The notes beneath the pieces were generated by a model. That model was not told where the DNA came from and ran no database searches. It saw only the letters and a list, made by a program, of their open reading frames with translations. Shown piece by piece: positions 9,109 through 18,403 of a DNA stretch of 59,203 bases. The stretch is taken from contig CAJADF010000133.1 of assembly GCA_903938485.1 (NCBI GenBank), positions 1 through 59,203 of the forward strand. Direction: 5' to 3'. The DNA is from an uncultured Methylococcaceae bacterium (GTDB lineage Bacteria > Pseudomonadota > Gammaproteobacteria > Methylococcales > Methylomonadaceae). The position numbers and the translations under genes are program-made. Positions within the stretch are counted from its first letter, which is position 1, and each line of letters starts with the position of its first letter.

Positions 9109-10659
9109 TCACTGGAAAATGACTACTAGACTGATGACTAAGGTACTTAAAATCATAGTCCAAACCGTAGTTCTATGATTGTCATTAAGTTGTTGACGTA
9201 GTTGTATGAGTTCTCGATGTTGCGTATCCGCTTGTTGTTGAGCTTGAGCGGCGTTGTTAAGAGCCTTATAAACTAAACTAGGTACTTCTGGGAATTGTTC
9301 TGCAAATTCAGGAAATTGTTTTATTAATTTGTTGATTTTAGCTTTAGGTCCTATTCGATCATGAAACCATTGTTCAAGATAAGGTTTCGCTGTTTGCCAT
9401 AAATCAAGTTCTGGATAGAGTTGACGACCTAACCCTTCAATATTTAATAAAGTTTTTTGTAGTAGAACCAATTGAGGTTGTACAACCATGTCAAAACGTC
9501 GTGCAGTTTGAAAAAGTCTTAATAACAATTGTCCGAACGAAATATCTTTAAGAGGTTTCTCAAATATAGGCTCGCAAACACTTCTAATCGCTGACTCAAA
9601 TTCTTCTATTCTTGTTGTACTGGGGACCCAGCCAGATTCGACATGCATTTCTGCTACTTTTCGGTAGTCGCGGTTAAAAAATGCTAAGAAATTTTCAGCT
9701 AAATAACGTTGGTCTGATAACGATAATGTGCCAACAATACCAAAGTCAACCGCGATATATTTATCGGGTAATTCCACAAAAATATTGCCGGGGTGCATGT
9801 CGGCATGGAAAAAATTATCTCTAAATACTTGGGTAAAGAAGATTTCAACACCGCGTTCAGCTAAGACTTTAAAATTAGCGCCGCCCGCTTTTAATTGTTC
9901 TATTTCACCTACAGGTATGCCATGGATTCTTTCCATTACCATGACGTTTTTTCGTGTAAATGTCCAATAAATTTCTGGTATGTAAAGTTGTTCAGATTTA
10001 TCAAAGTTTCTGCGTAATTTTGCGGCATTCGCAGCTTCTCTGATTAAATCTAGTTCGTCTAACGTGGTTTTTTCAAACTCAGAAACGACTTCTGTTGCGC
10101 GCAATCTTTTTGCATCCGGCCAAAATTTTTCTGCAAAGTGAGCCAGTTCATAAAGTAAGCCAATATCTGATTGGATTTGTTTCTCAATATTAGGGCGTAA
10201 TACTTTAACAATGACACTTTCACCCGTATGTAAAACAGCGGTGTGAACTTGGGCAACAGAAGCAGAAGCTAAAGGCGTGGCGTCGAACTGCTTGAATGCC
10301 TCTTGGATTGACATTTCTAGCTCTTTTTCAATGATACCTATAGCGATATTATTGGCAAATGGAGGAACGCGGTCTTGGAGTTTGACTAGTTCATCCGCTA
10401 TGTCATCAGGGAGTATATCTTTACGCGTTGATAGAGCTTGGCCAAATTTTACATAGATGGGGCCGAGTTCTTCTAATGCGCGTCTAATTCTAACGGCTTG
10501 GGAATCTTTTCTAGATTTAAGCCAGAAACTGGGTGTTATAAAAGCTAAATATCGAATAGGGCGAAACAAGTTGGTTTTTAAAACTATTTCATCTAATCCA
10601 TGATATATAAGTACCCAATTGATGTGGATTAGGCGTAAGAGAATTTGCGGGCGAATCAC
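9109..10659 (-). CDS. ubiB: Ubiquinone biosynthesis atypical kinase/ATPase UbiB
   Basis: UbiB is an ABC1/ADCK-family protein needed for ubiquinone synthesis, thought to use ATPase activity to help extract lipid intermediates for the Ubi complex. The 516 residues show the family KxGQ motif (YVKFGQALSTR, about residue 70), the catalytic-type NFFHADMHPGNIF segment and the metal-binding AVDFGIVG. A single hydrophobic helix at the extreme C terminus is the membrane anchor. It overlaps ubiJ by four bases in the conserved ubiE-ubiJ-ubiB order. Confidence 0.95.
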   Translation of the reverse strand: MIRPQILLRLIHINWVLIYHGLDEIVLKTNLFRPIRYLAFITPSFWLKSRKDSQAVRIRRALEELGPIYVKFGQALSTRKDILPDDIADELVKLQDRVPPFANNIAIGIIEKELEMSIQEAFKQFDATPLASASVAQVHTAVLHTGESVIVKVLRPNIEKQIQSDIGLLYELAHFAEKFWPDAKRLRATEVVSEFEKTTLDELDLIREAANAAKLRRNFDKSEQLYIPEIYWTFTRKNVMVMERIHGIPVGEIEQLKAGGANFKVLAERGVEIFFTQVFRDNFFHADMHPGNIFVELPDKYIAVDFGIVGTLSLSDQRYLAENFLAFFNRDYRKVAEMHVESGWVPSTTRIEEFESAIRSVCEPIFEKPLKDISFGQLLLRLFQTARRFDMVVQPQLVLLQKTLLNIEGLGRQLYPELDLWQTAKPYLEQWFHDRIGPKAKINKLIKQFPEFAEQFPEVPSLVYKALNNAAQAQQQADTQHRELIQLRQQLNDNHRTTVWTMILSTLVISLVVIFQ

Positions 10660-11279
10660 GGGTTACCTTTAGAATGAGAATTGTGTAGGCGTTCGATACG
10701 GCTATTCAAGCGATCAAAATCGCAACGTAATTGGTCAACTTCTTTATAAAATATGTCAATTTCAGGTGCTGAAGGAAGGTCACGAGTCTCTTCTTGAAGA
10801 AATTCTGCAATATTTAATTTAAATGTTTCAGCAGTTTGTTCGCTCCAGCTTTTACTAGATTGAAAAAATTGACCCAAACTGTTTGCAACCGTATTGCCGG
10901 TGTATTGGGCAATTAATGGCTCTAAGTTTAAGTCTAATTTTTCGAAGAGTTCTTGGAATTTTTTACCCGTTTGCATATCTCCTTCAATCTTAACATCACC
11001 AGAAAAAATTGAGCGCATCGGACTAGCACTGATTCCCATTAGTCCAAATGCAAAGACTGAGCCAGTAAGGCGAGTATCTGCTTCTTTAGGGCTAAAATCT
11101 AGCAGTTGAATAGAATTTGGGGTAGGGCAAAGGTAAAGGGTTTCGTTGAAAGGTTGAATATTTATTGCGATTATTTTATTAGCTAATGGCGACAGATATT
11201 GAGAGATGTTATTGTCTAAGCTAAGGAAAATATTGAGTGCATTTTCTAATGCACTCATTAATAGTGGTTTGATGATCAT
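10656..11279 (-). CDS. ubiJ: Ubiquinone biosynthesis accessory factor UbiJ (SCP2 domain)
   Basis: This 207-residue protein has a lipid-binding SCP2-like N-terminal domain (about residues 10-125) and a charged, probably coiled-coil C terminus around DQLRCDFDRLNSRIERL. In E. coli UbiJ works with UbiK as a scaffold for the cytosolic Ubi complex. Identification rests on the domain together with its place between ubiE and ubiB. Its start lies one base after the ubiE stop, which indicates coupling. Confidence 0.88.
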   Translation of the reverse strand: MIIKPLLMSALENALNIFLSLDNNISQYLSPLANKIIAINIQPFNETLYLCPTPNSIQLLDFSPKEADTRLTGSVFAFGLMGISASPMRSIFSGDVKIEGDMQTGKKFQELFEKLDLNLEPLIAQYTGNTVANSLGQFFQSSKSWSEQTAETFKLNIAEFLQEETRDLPSAPEIDIFYKEVDQLRCDFDRLNSRIERLHNSHSKGNP

Positions 11280-11280
11280 G

Positions 11281-12030
11281 CTAGATTTTGTAGCCTCTAT
11301 GCACAGCTACTATACCTTGTGTCATGTTGAAGTATTCGCAACGTTCTAAGCCGGCGTTTATCATCATGTTCTTGAGCTCTTCTTGCTTAGGGTGCATGCG
11401 AATAGATTCGGCAAGGTATCGGTAGCTGTCTTCATCTTTTGCAACTATTTTGCCAATTTTTGGTAGTAGTTTAAATGAGTAGAAGTCGTAAACAGTCTCG
11501 GTGATTTTATCGATTGGATGTGAGAATTCAAGTACGATAACACGACCACCTGGTTTAAGAACACGATACATCGAGCGTAAGGCAGCATCCTTGTCAGTGA
11601 CATTTCTAAGGCCGAATGCAATACAAACGCAATCAAAAGTGTTGTCTTCGAATGGAAGGCATTCTGCATTAACCTGAGCGTAGCGAACGTTTTCAATTAA
11701 TCCCTTGTCTATAAGTCGGTTACGACCTGTTCGTAACATTTCAGAATTAATATCTGCAAGCACTACCTGACCATTTTTACCAACACGCTGTTCGAAAAGT
11801 ATGGTTAAATCGCCTGTTCCGCCAGCTAAGTCGAGTACTTGTTCGTCTTTTCGAACGTTGCTCAATTGAACGGCTACGCGTTTCCAGATTCGGTGAATAC
11901 CCATAGACATTAAGTCATTCATAATATCGTATTGGCCTGCAACTGAGTCGAATACACCGCGGACTAAATTAACTTTTTCTTCTGTCGCAACTTGTTTAAA
12001 ACCAAAGTGAGTGGTGTTGTCGTTTGTCAT
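11281..12030 (-). CDS. ubiE: Ubiquinone/menaquinone C-methyltransferase UbiE
   Basis: UbiE methylates the quinone ring in ubiquinone (and, where present, menaquinone) synthesis with SAM. The 249-residue protein has the family opening FGFKQV, the SAM motif [11 protein letters not shown] near residue 65, the [10 protein letters not shown] motif and the C-terminal [11 protein letters not shown]. It is of normal length and lies 9 bases after the DUF971 gene. Confidence 0.96.
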   Translation of the reverse strand: MTNDNTTHFGFKQVATEEKVNLVRGVFDSVAGQYDIMNDLMSMGIHRIWKRVAVQLSNVRKDEQVLDLAGGTGDLTILFEQRVGKNGQVVLADINSEMLRTGRNRLIDKGLIENVRYAQVNAECLPFEDNTFDCVCIAFGLRNVTDKDAALRSMYRVLKPGGRVIVLEFSHPIDKITETVYDFYSFKLLPKIGKIVAKDEDSYRYLAESIRMHPKQEELKNMMINAGLERCEYFNMTQGIVAVHRGYKI

Positions 12031-12039
12031 TATTTATGC

Positions 12040-12429
12040 CTAGTTTTTTAATGTTTCTTTACGCTTATGTCCAGCCGATTCAAGTTCATTTAGGTAATTA
12101 ACCCATAATGTTTGATATTCAGAGCCTAATTTGTATAGTAAGTCCCACGTATATATTCCGCTGATGTGCCCATCACTAAAGACAGGGCTAATAGCGTAGT
12201 TACCTATAGGCTTAATTTCTGTGATGCCTACATCTTCTTTATTAAATTGTAAAACTTCTTGACCAGGGCCGTGGCCAACAGCTTCTGCTGATGGTGTGAA
12301 GACTCTAAGGTATTCACAAGGTAATTGAAACTGACTGCCATCATCAAAACTAATTTCAAGTATGTTAGATAATTGATGAAGTTTAATTTCAGTTGGCCAG
12401 CAATTACAAGGTTTAACAGTTAAACGCAT
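12040..12429 (-). CDS. DUF971 (gamma-butyrobetaine hydroxylase N-terminal-like) protein
   Basis: This 129-residue single-domain protein contains the segments LEISFDDGSQFQLPCEYLRVFTPS and GHISGIYTWDLLYKLG, which define DUF971. The domain also occurs as the N-terminal part of gamma-butyrobetaine hydroxylases and in iron-sulfur proteins such as some ApbC/Mrp fusions. No catalytic residues can be assigned. It lies between hslU and ubiE, a frequent gammaproteobacterial arrangement. Function unknown. Confidence 0.85.
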   Translation of the reverse strand: MRLTVKPCNCWPTEIKLHQLSNILEISFDDGSQFQLPCEYLRVFTPSAEAVGHGPGQEVLQFNKEDVGITEIKPIGNYAISPVFSDGHISGIYTWDLLYKLGSEYQTLWVNYLNELESAGHKRKETLKN

Positions 12430-12459
12430 TATGATAAGTGTAATTAATTTTAAGTTTTA

Positions 12460-13785
12460 TTATAGAATATAACGACTTAAATCTTCATCATCCGCAAATT
12501 CAGTTAAATGCTGATCTACGTATGTTGCATCAATGACGATATTTTTATTTTCTAGATCAGTTGCATTATAGGAAATTTCTTCAAGTAGTCGTTCTAAAAG
12601 GGTGTGTAGTCTTCTTGCGCCAATATTTTCGACGCGTTCGTTAACTTGCCAACCTAATTCTGCTATGCGTTGAATGCCATCGTCAGCAAATGATAAATTA
12701 ACACCTTCTGTTGCTAATAGCGCAATGTATTGTTCAGTTAGTGACGCATTAGGTTCTGTTAAAATGCGGACGAAATCATCAGCGGTTAAGGCATTTAGTT
12801 CTACCCGAATTGGAAATCTTCCTTGTAGTTCTGGGATCAAATCAGACGGTTTTGCAATATGAAATGCCCCCGAGGCAATAAATAAAATATGGTCGGTTTT
12901 TATTGCTCCATATTTTGTACTTACCGTACTTCCCTCTACTAAAGGCAATAAATCTCTTTGCACGCCTTCTCTGGATACTTCGCCACCGCCGCCGCCTAAC
13001 TCAGAGCGCTTACAAATTTTGTCAATTTCATCAAGAAACACGATGCCATTTTGTTCTACTGATTCCACCGCTCTAAAGCGAATCTCATCTTCATTAACGA
13101 GTTTGCTTGCTTCTTCTTCTTGTAATGACTGTAAGGCTTTTTTGATAGGCATCTTACGGGATTTTGTTTTTCCAGTACTTATGTTTTGAAACATGCTTTG
13201 CAACTGGCTAGTCATTTCTTCCATGCCAGGTGGTGCCATGATTTCAACACCCATTGGCGCTATGTGAACGTCAATCTCGATTTCTTTGTTGTCTAGATCA
13301 CCCTCACGCAGTTTTTTACGCATTTTTTGGCGAGTTGACTCTTCAGTTTCTGATAGCATGCCACCATCTGCTCGTGGTAATAAAGTATCGAGTATTTTAT
13401 CTTCGGCGGCGTCATAAGCCTTGTTTTCTACCTTAGCCATTTCGGCGATACGAGTCATTTTAACAGCCGTATCAATGAGGTCGCGAATGATTGATTCAAC
13501 ATCTCGACCAACGTATCCAACTTCAGTAAATTTTGTCGCTTCAATTTTTATAAAAGGAGCATTAGCTAAACGCGCAAGTCTGCGCGCAATTTCTGTTTTA
13601 CCGACTCCAGTCGGTCCAATCATTAATATGTTTTTTGGCGTAATTTCGTTTCTTAAAATGGGGTCTACTTGTTGTCTACGCCACCTATTTCTAAGTGCAA
13701 TAGCAACTGATCTTTTTGCGCTTGATTGACCGACAATGTGTTTATCAAGTTCATTTACAATTTCTTTAGGGGTCATTTGTGTCAT
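12460..13785 (-). CDS. hslU: ATP-dependent protease ATPase subunit HslU
   Basis: HslU is the AAA+ unfoldase that feeds substrates into the HslV peptidase. The 441-residue protein shows Walker [10 protein letters not shown] (about residues 56-64), the GYVGRDVES pore-loop region, an I domain between about 110 and 240, Walker [12 protein letters not shown], and the extreme C terminus DLSRYIL that inserts into HslV. It starts four bases after the hslV stop. Confidence 0.97.
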   Translation of the reverse strand: MTQMTPKEIVNELDKHIVGQSSAKRSVAIALRNRWRRQQVDPILRNEITPKNILMIGPTGVGKTEIARRLARLANAPFIKIEATKFTEVGYVGRDVESIIRDLIDTAVKMTRIAEMAKVENKAYDAAEDKILDTLLPRADGGMLSETEESTRQKMRKKLREGDLDNKEIEIDVHIAPMGVEIMAPPGMEEMTSQLQSMFQNISTGKTKSRKMPIKKALQSLQEEEASKLVNEDEIRFRAVESVEQNGIVFLDEIDKICKRSELGGGGGEVSREGVQRDLLPLVEGSTVSTKYGAIKTDHILFIASGAFHIAKPSDLIPELQGRFPIRVELNALTADDFVRILTEPNASLTEQYIALLATEGVNLSFADDGIQRIAELGWQVNERVENIGARRLHTLLERLLEEISYNATDLENKNIVIDATYVDQHLTEFADDEDLSRYIL

Positions 13786-13789
13786 GCGT

Positions 13790-14335
13790 TTACTCGTTTG
13801 GCTCTGCGTCTAGTTCTTCGATACGAAGATTGTGATTGGTGTATATGCAAATATCCGCAGCGATATTTAATGATCTTTCCACTATTTCTCGTGCACTTAG
13901 GTCTGTGTTTTCAAGTAAAGCGCGTGCCGCTGCTTGGGCAAATGCGCCACCGGAACCAATTGCCATTAAATCGTATTCAGGTTCAATTACATCACCTGTG
14001 CCCGATATGATTAGTGAAGTTTTAGCATCAGCAATAGTCAATAAGGCCTCTAATTTGCGTAAAGCCCGCTCTGTACGCCAGTCTTTAGCCATTTCAACAG
14101 CCGCTCTGGTTAAATTACCTCGATGTTTTTCAAGCTTACCTTCAAAATGCTCGAATAGTGTAAATGCATCTGCAGTAGCGCCTGCGAATCCTGCAATGAC
14201 TTTATCGTGGTATAAGCGTCTAACTTTTCTAGCATTTCCCTTCATTACGGTGTTTCCTAGCGTGACTTGGCCGTCACCACCAATTACTACTTTATCGCCA
14301 CGGCGTACAGAAAGTATTGTTGTTCCTCTAAACAC
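13790..14335 (-). CDS. hslV: ATP-dependent protease peptidase subunit HslV
   Basis: HslV forms the proteasome-like double ring with HslU. In this 181-residue protein the N terminus reads [13 protein letters not shown]: the nucleophilic threonine is probably Thr5, exposed after removal of the four leading residues. The start codon is GTG with a weak ribosome-binding site; no in-frame alternative before a stop looks better. It heads the run hslV-hslU-DUF971-ubiE-ubiJ-ubiB. No convincing sigma-32 promoter was found upstream. Confidence 0.95.
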   Translation of the reverse strand: MFRGTTILSVRRGDKVVIGGDGQVTLGNTVMKGNARKVRRLYHDKVIAGFAGATADAFTLFEHFEGKLEKHRGNLTRAAVEMAKDWRTERALRKLEALLTIADAKTSLIISGTGDVIEPEYDLMAIGSGGAFAQAAARALLENTDLSAREIVERSLNIAADICIYTNHNLRIEELDAEPNE

Positions 14336-14559
14336 TTTATTAATCTCAAATTACAAAAAATAGTTAGCTGATTTTACATGGTATGAATTTTAATTGTGCG
14401 AAAAATTGAGAGCATTAAAGCTGAGTTGGTTTTGATCAATTACTTTCTTGAAGTTAATATGCTTAAAAAAATAATACATGACAAGTAAGGTATGTTAGAC
14501 CTATCATTTTGATTATTTGATTGATTCAGTGATTTAAAATGCATTATAAGTTTATAAAT

Positions 14560-16503
14560 ATGTTTAAACGTTTAATCGCGACTTTAGTATCGATTTCTAT
14601 GTTGCTAGCTTGTACTCCAACACGCCAAATTGCGCTTGATTATCCTTCTAATCAAGTGGGTGAGTCTAATTCAGCTCAATCAATTGAATCAATTTCATTT
14701 GAACCTATTTCTGGATTTAAGGGGATAGATGGCGATGATTACTATATGAGGTTGATTTCAGAGTTTGATTTTAAAGGCGAAAATGTCTTAAAGTCGGGTT
14801 GTAATAACTTGTCGCCAAGCTATGAAAATGGAGATTTGTTTTCATCTTTGATCTTCTCAGTTCGAAATGATGCCTTAAAGTATAAGAATGACGTCACGGG
14901 ATTTTTATATCAATCTAGTACAGGCAAGTGTAATTTTAAGTTCGAAGCAAAAAAGACGGCTTTGATGCCTTGGGTGCGTTTAGATTATGGGAAGGAGACT
15001 GCTATTGAATATAACTTTAACTCAAGTGCAAATCACGAAGTTAATATGGCTGGGTTGGCAGGAGATGTTACTGCGGCAAGTAGCTTGTTAGCGTTAACAG
15101 GTGTTGGGGTTGGTGTTGCAGCTGTAGGCCAAATTGCCGGACAATGGGCCAAGACTACTGCACAAACTAGTCCTGCTCCAAAAACATCTGCTAAGCAAAG
15201 TTCGGAGTCACATTCTTTACCGAATCTGGTTAGTTTTTCTGGTAACACGGGGGCTTTAAAGAAAGCCAAATTCAAGGTTTATAGTGTTGCAGAAGGCGGC
15301 GTTAATGTTTTAGGGGCAGAAACCCAAGTTCTTGGGGAATTAAAAGTGTCTCCAGAGCTTTCAGCTTCTTTATTGTTGAATACTAATAGTGATGGAATTC
15401 CTGACGCAAGAGATTTAAATTTAAGTGAGATTGGTTATCTGCCAAGTAAAATGGTGGATGGTGATACAAAATTAGTGCAGTTACTTGAGCAGACTAAAGC
15501 CACTGATAAACCAAATCTGAACCCTGACTGGGCTAATTATAGTGATGTTGAAAGTAATTGTAAAAAAGTCAAAATCATTTTACGTGATTTAGGTTTCAAT
15601 AAATTTGATCGAAATGCTTTTTTATATTATTTTTTGCTAAATAGCCCTGATTGGAGAAATTACAATAGTACCTCTGAGCAACTTCTGAGTGATGATGTTT
15701 CAAGTAAAACTATGGAGACTATTAAAGCAAAAAGCTTTGGATCTTGTTTGGTTTCAGATGATTATATTGTTATGAAGGCGATGGGGTTGCATGTTAATTC
15801 ACAACTTGATTGGCAAGAATTTCAAGTTTCGGGTAATAAAAAATCTAAGCTTTTATTGCCTTTAAGGTCAATAGAACGGCAGTTTGCGCGTATTTTGACA
15901 AATTCAAATACGGTTGAGGTTGAGCAACAGTTATACCCTTTATTGTTTACCACGGCTAAGGGTGATGGAACCGTTTTATTGCAGAATTATTTGGGTAATT
16001 TTGGTTTAGAGAAATTGCTTGCCGATCCAAAAAATCAAACTAATGTAGAGCCTAGCTCCCTAGCGGTTTCAACAGCTGCAGCTGACGGTTATGGCGTTAA
16101 CGTTGTGACTGTTCCCCTTCAAGTTAGTAAACCAACTGTCCCAGATCCAATGGTAACTGAAACAATTTCAGTTGCACAAATTCCTGCGGAAGGAATAGTG
16201 ATAACTGCGCGCCAGTTAGCACAGGTTATTTCGGGTTTATTATTCAATGAATTTAGTTGTGCACGCTTATTATCAGATCAACAAGGGCAGTTTAATACTA
16301 ATGATGGGATTGTATTGTTCACAACAAAGCAGGGAAGTCCAAGGCTCAAGGGTGGAGCTATTGAATTTGAATTTTCCGCTGGAAAAATAGTTCGTATAGC
16401 CTTTCAATTGCCTACCTATAAAGATTTTGAGCAAAGTGTAATTGATCATCCGGTTATGGGAGATTGTAAAATTGATACGAGCTTTATAAATCAATTGCAT
16501 TAA
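14560..16503 (+). CDS. Large orphan lipoprotein, function unknown
   Basis: I do not recognise this protein. Starting at the ATG at 14560 (seven codons after the longest possible start at 14539) gives 647 residues with a clear lipoprotein signal: MFKRLIATL, a hydrophobic core, then lipobox LLAC. The mature protein contains a Gly/Ala-rich hydrophobic stretch (about residues 165-195, VTAASSLLALTGVGVGVAAV) that could be a membrane or amyloid-like segment, several scattered cysteines and a low-complexity linker rich in Ser and Ala. It is divergent from hslV and stands alone. A secreted or outer-membrane structural role is a guess. Confidence 0.8.
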   Translation: MFKRLIATLVSISMLLACTPTRQIALDYPSNQVGESNSAQSIESISFEPISGFKGIDGDDYYMRLISEFDFKGENVLKSGCNNLSPSYENGDLFSSLIFSVRNDALKYKNDVTGFLYQSSTGKCNFKFEAKKTALMPWVRLDYGKETAIEYNFNSSANHEVNMAGLAGDVTAASSLLALTGVGVGVAAVGQIAGQWAKTTAQTSPAPKTSAKQSSESHSLPNLVSFSGNTGALKKAKFKVYSVAEGGVNVLGAETQVLGELKVSPELSASLLLNTNSDGIPDARDLNLSEIGYLPSKMVDGDTKLVQLLEQTKATDKPNLNPDWANYSDVESNCKKVKIILRDLGFNKFDRNAFLYYFLLNSPDWRNYNSTSEQLLSDDVSSKTMETIKAKSFGSCLVSDDYIVMKAMGLHVNSQLDWQEFQVSGNKKSKLLLPLRSIERQFARILTNSNTVEVEQQLYPLLFTTAKGDGTVLLQNYLGNFGLEKLLADPKNQTNVEPSSLAVSTAAADGYGVNVVTVPLQVSKPTVPDPMVTETISVAQIPAEGIVITARQLAQVISGLLFNEFSCARLLSDQQGQFNTNDGIVLFTTKQGSPRLKGGAIEFEFSAGKIVRIAFQLPTYKDFEQSVIDHPVMGDCKIDTSFINQLH

Positions 16504-16577
16504 TGTTGACTTGTGAAGTTAAATATACCATAATTTTATTATGGTTAATAGTGTCTTGATCACTCAGGAGAAAGATA

Positions 16578-16975
16578 ATGGCTTTAATTGCTTGAACAGC
16601 AAGTCAGTATGCTATTAATGTTTGGTTTGCAGATGAGGAGCATAAGGTTTTATTTAATAGTTAAATAAGTTGTATGATTTAGCAACCAGTGGTGCTGATC
16701 TTTCCGCTGTGGGCGCACAATGAGATGATTTGATCGCTTATGTAGTAGATCATGTCGCTCATGAAAAAAAGAAAGGGTGGTAACAAGTTTCACTGGCGCT
16801 TTATCGCCATAAAGAGGAGCATGTTGCCTTCGTTGGAATTGCTGGCGGTTTGCAAGCAAAGTTTCACGCAGGTGAAGCAGATTTTACACAATAGGTCGGG
16901 CAGTTGATAAAAGGTTGGTTGGATAGTCATATGCCCACTTTTGATCAAGTTTATGCTGATGCTTTGAATAGCTAA
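16578..16975 (+). pseudogene. Decayed bacteriohemerythrin gene
   Basis: Read across stops, this stretch translates as a bacteriohemerythrin of normal size. It opens MALIA-stop-TASQYAINV, then ADEEHKVLF, then after a one-base loss near 16660 LNKLYDLATSGADLSAVGAQ, DDLIAYVVDHVAHEKK, YRHKEEHVAFVGIAGGLQ and a typical end VGQLIKGWLDSHMPTFDQVY. Iron-ligand motifs such as DEEHK, HVAHE and HKEEH are still visible. In-frame stops lie at 16593 (TGA), 16721 (TGA), 16781 (TAA) and 16892 (TAG). Hemerythrins bind O2 at a di-iron site; this copy cannot make an intact protein. Confidence 0.85.
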
Positions 16976-16996
16976 TAAGGTACTAAATTAATTATA

Positions 16997-17035
16997 AAAA
17001 GCTTGTGTCTTGGGGAGGTCACAAGCTTTTTTTTT
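16997..17035 (+). terminator. Rho-independent terminator after the hemerythrin remnant
   Basis: An 11-base inverted repeat (arms 16997-17007 and 17020-17030, core AAGCTTGTG) is followed by a run of T. It would have ended the hemerythrin transcript and still insulates the cox operon. Confidence 0.85.
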
Positions 17036-17226
17036 GAAGATACAAATTAAAATCAAGCAAACGACGTCTAGTATAGATTGGCGTCATGAGTTAAAATCTA
17101 CACGTTTTTTGAGATAATTATTACGTAAAGGGATTGTGTAAGCTATTTAGGGATAGTTTCACATTACGATCTATATAAATACTTATAATTCAAGAGTTTT
17201 ATAACTACAATCGAAGGGGCTGCTCC
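17036..17226 (+). promoter_or_regulatory. Upstream region of the cox operon
   Basis: No gene is seen here. A TATAAT hexamer occurs at 17184-17189, but no well-spaced -35 box could be assigned. The coxB ribosome-binding site is the GAAGGGG just before its GTG. The promoter must lie in this stretch, but its exact position is uncertain. Confidence 0.35.
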
Positions 17227-18348
17227 GTGAACAAAGAAAAGCAACTATTCGCAGGTCTGATTTTAATGGCTTTAGGGCTTGGAACAGCGCATGCGGACTA
17301 TACGCTCAATTTAATGAAAGGGGTTACTAAGGTCAGTAATGACATTTATGACCTACATATGCTGATCTTATGGATCTGCGTTTTTATAGGCATTGTGGTT
17401 TTTGGCGCAATGTTTTATTCAATATTTCATCATCGTAAATCTAAGGGGCATGTAGCTGCACAATTTCATGAAAATACAACAGTCGAGATAATCTGGACTA
17501 TTATTCCAACCCTAATTTTAGTGGCTATGGCTATTCCTGCTACTAAAACTTTATTGGAATTGAGTGACGTTGAAAAATCAGATATGACCATCCAAGTGAC
17601 AGGTCGTCAATGGTATTGGGATTATAAATATTTAGATAACGATATTCATTTTGAAAGTCATTTAGATGAAGCGAGTGAACGAGTTCATAGAACGGTGGGT
17701 GCTGACCCTCGTTCAGTTCCAAATTACTTGTTGAATGTGGATAAACCTTTGGTTATACCTGTTCATAAGAAAGTACGATTTGTATTGACTTCAACAGACG
17801 TTATTCATTCTTGGTGGGTACCTGATTTAGGTTGGAAAAAAGATGCTAATCCTGGATTCATCAATGAAGCATGGACTTTAGTTGAAAAACCAGGTACTTA
17901 TCGTGGTCAATGTACAGAGTTATGTGGACGAGATCATGGTTTTATGCCAATCGTTGTTATCGCAATGGAACAAGCTGATTATGATGCTTGGGTTGCTAGA
18001 ACTATTGAGCAGCAAAAACAAAAACCAGACTTAAGTGATCAGAGTCGTCAGCAGTTAATGGCTCATGGTGAGTCAGTGTATTTAAAAAACTGTGTCGGAT
18101 GTCATCAAATTGATGGTGCTGGTGTACCAGGTTTAATTCCTGCCTTAACAGGTAGTGCAATAGCAACAGGTAAATGGGAGTCTTTAGATGGCTTCTTACG
18201 TGCGGGTACTTCAAAAATGCCTAAGTTTGAGAAGCTCAATGGCAAAGAATTTGCCGAGTTGATGACTTATGTGCGTAATAATTTGGGTAATAAAGTTGGC
18301 GACGAGTTGCAGCCAAAACAAACTGCATTACCGGATGATGATGAATAG
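17227..18348 (+). CDS. coxB: Cytochrome c oxidase subunit II with fused cytochrome c domain
   Basis: Subunit II takes electrons from cytochrome c at the binuclear CuA centre. The 373-residue protein has a signal peptide ending near HADY, two transmembrane helices (about 42-65 and 85-107), the aromatic GRQWYWDYKY patch, and the CuA motif GQCTELCGRDHGFM near residue 230. A C-terminal class I cytochrome c domain carries heme motif CVGCH (about 291-295) and a methionine ligand around SKMPKFEKL. This is the caa3-type or Proteobacterial extended form. The start codon is GTG. Confidence 0.96.
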   Translation: MNKEKQLFAGLILMALGLGTAHADYTLNLMKGVTKVSNDIYDLHMLILWICVFIGIVVFGAMFYSIFHHRKSKGHVAAQFHENTTVEIIWTIIPTLILVAMAIPATKTLLELSDVEKSDMTIQVTGRQWYWDYKYLDNDIHFESHLDEASERVHRTVGADPRSVPNYLLNVDKPLVIPVHKKVRFVLTSTDVIHSWWVPDLGWKKDANPGFINEAWTLVEKPGTYRGQCTELCGRDHGFMPIVVIAMEQADYDAWVARTIEQQKQKPDLSDQSRQQLMAHGESVYLKNCVGCHQIDGAGVPGLIPALTGSAIATGKWESLDGFLRAGTSKMPKFEKLNGKEFAELMTYVRNNLGNKVGDELQPKQTALPDDDE

Positions 18349-18403
18349 TTTTCGGATTCTGCTATCAACTTACTCTTTTTTTATAATTTTAGAGGTATAA
18401 ATT

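Noticed and set aside
13836-14363. 175-codon open frame on the plus strand over hslV
   Set aside because: It is the antisense shadow of hslV, whose protein is fully conserved; the shadow has no family features or ribosome-binding site.
16650-16859. 69-codon minus-strand frame at the hemerythrin remnant
   Set aside because: The plus strand reads as a recognisable bacteriohemerythrin with stops; the minus frame has no similarity or ribosome-binding site.
16578-16975. Possibility that the hemerythrin stops are recoded rather than inactivating
   Set aside because: TGA, TAA and TAG all occur and a frameshift is also needed, so recoding of one codon cannot rescue the gene; other genes in the window use all stops normally.
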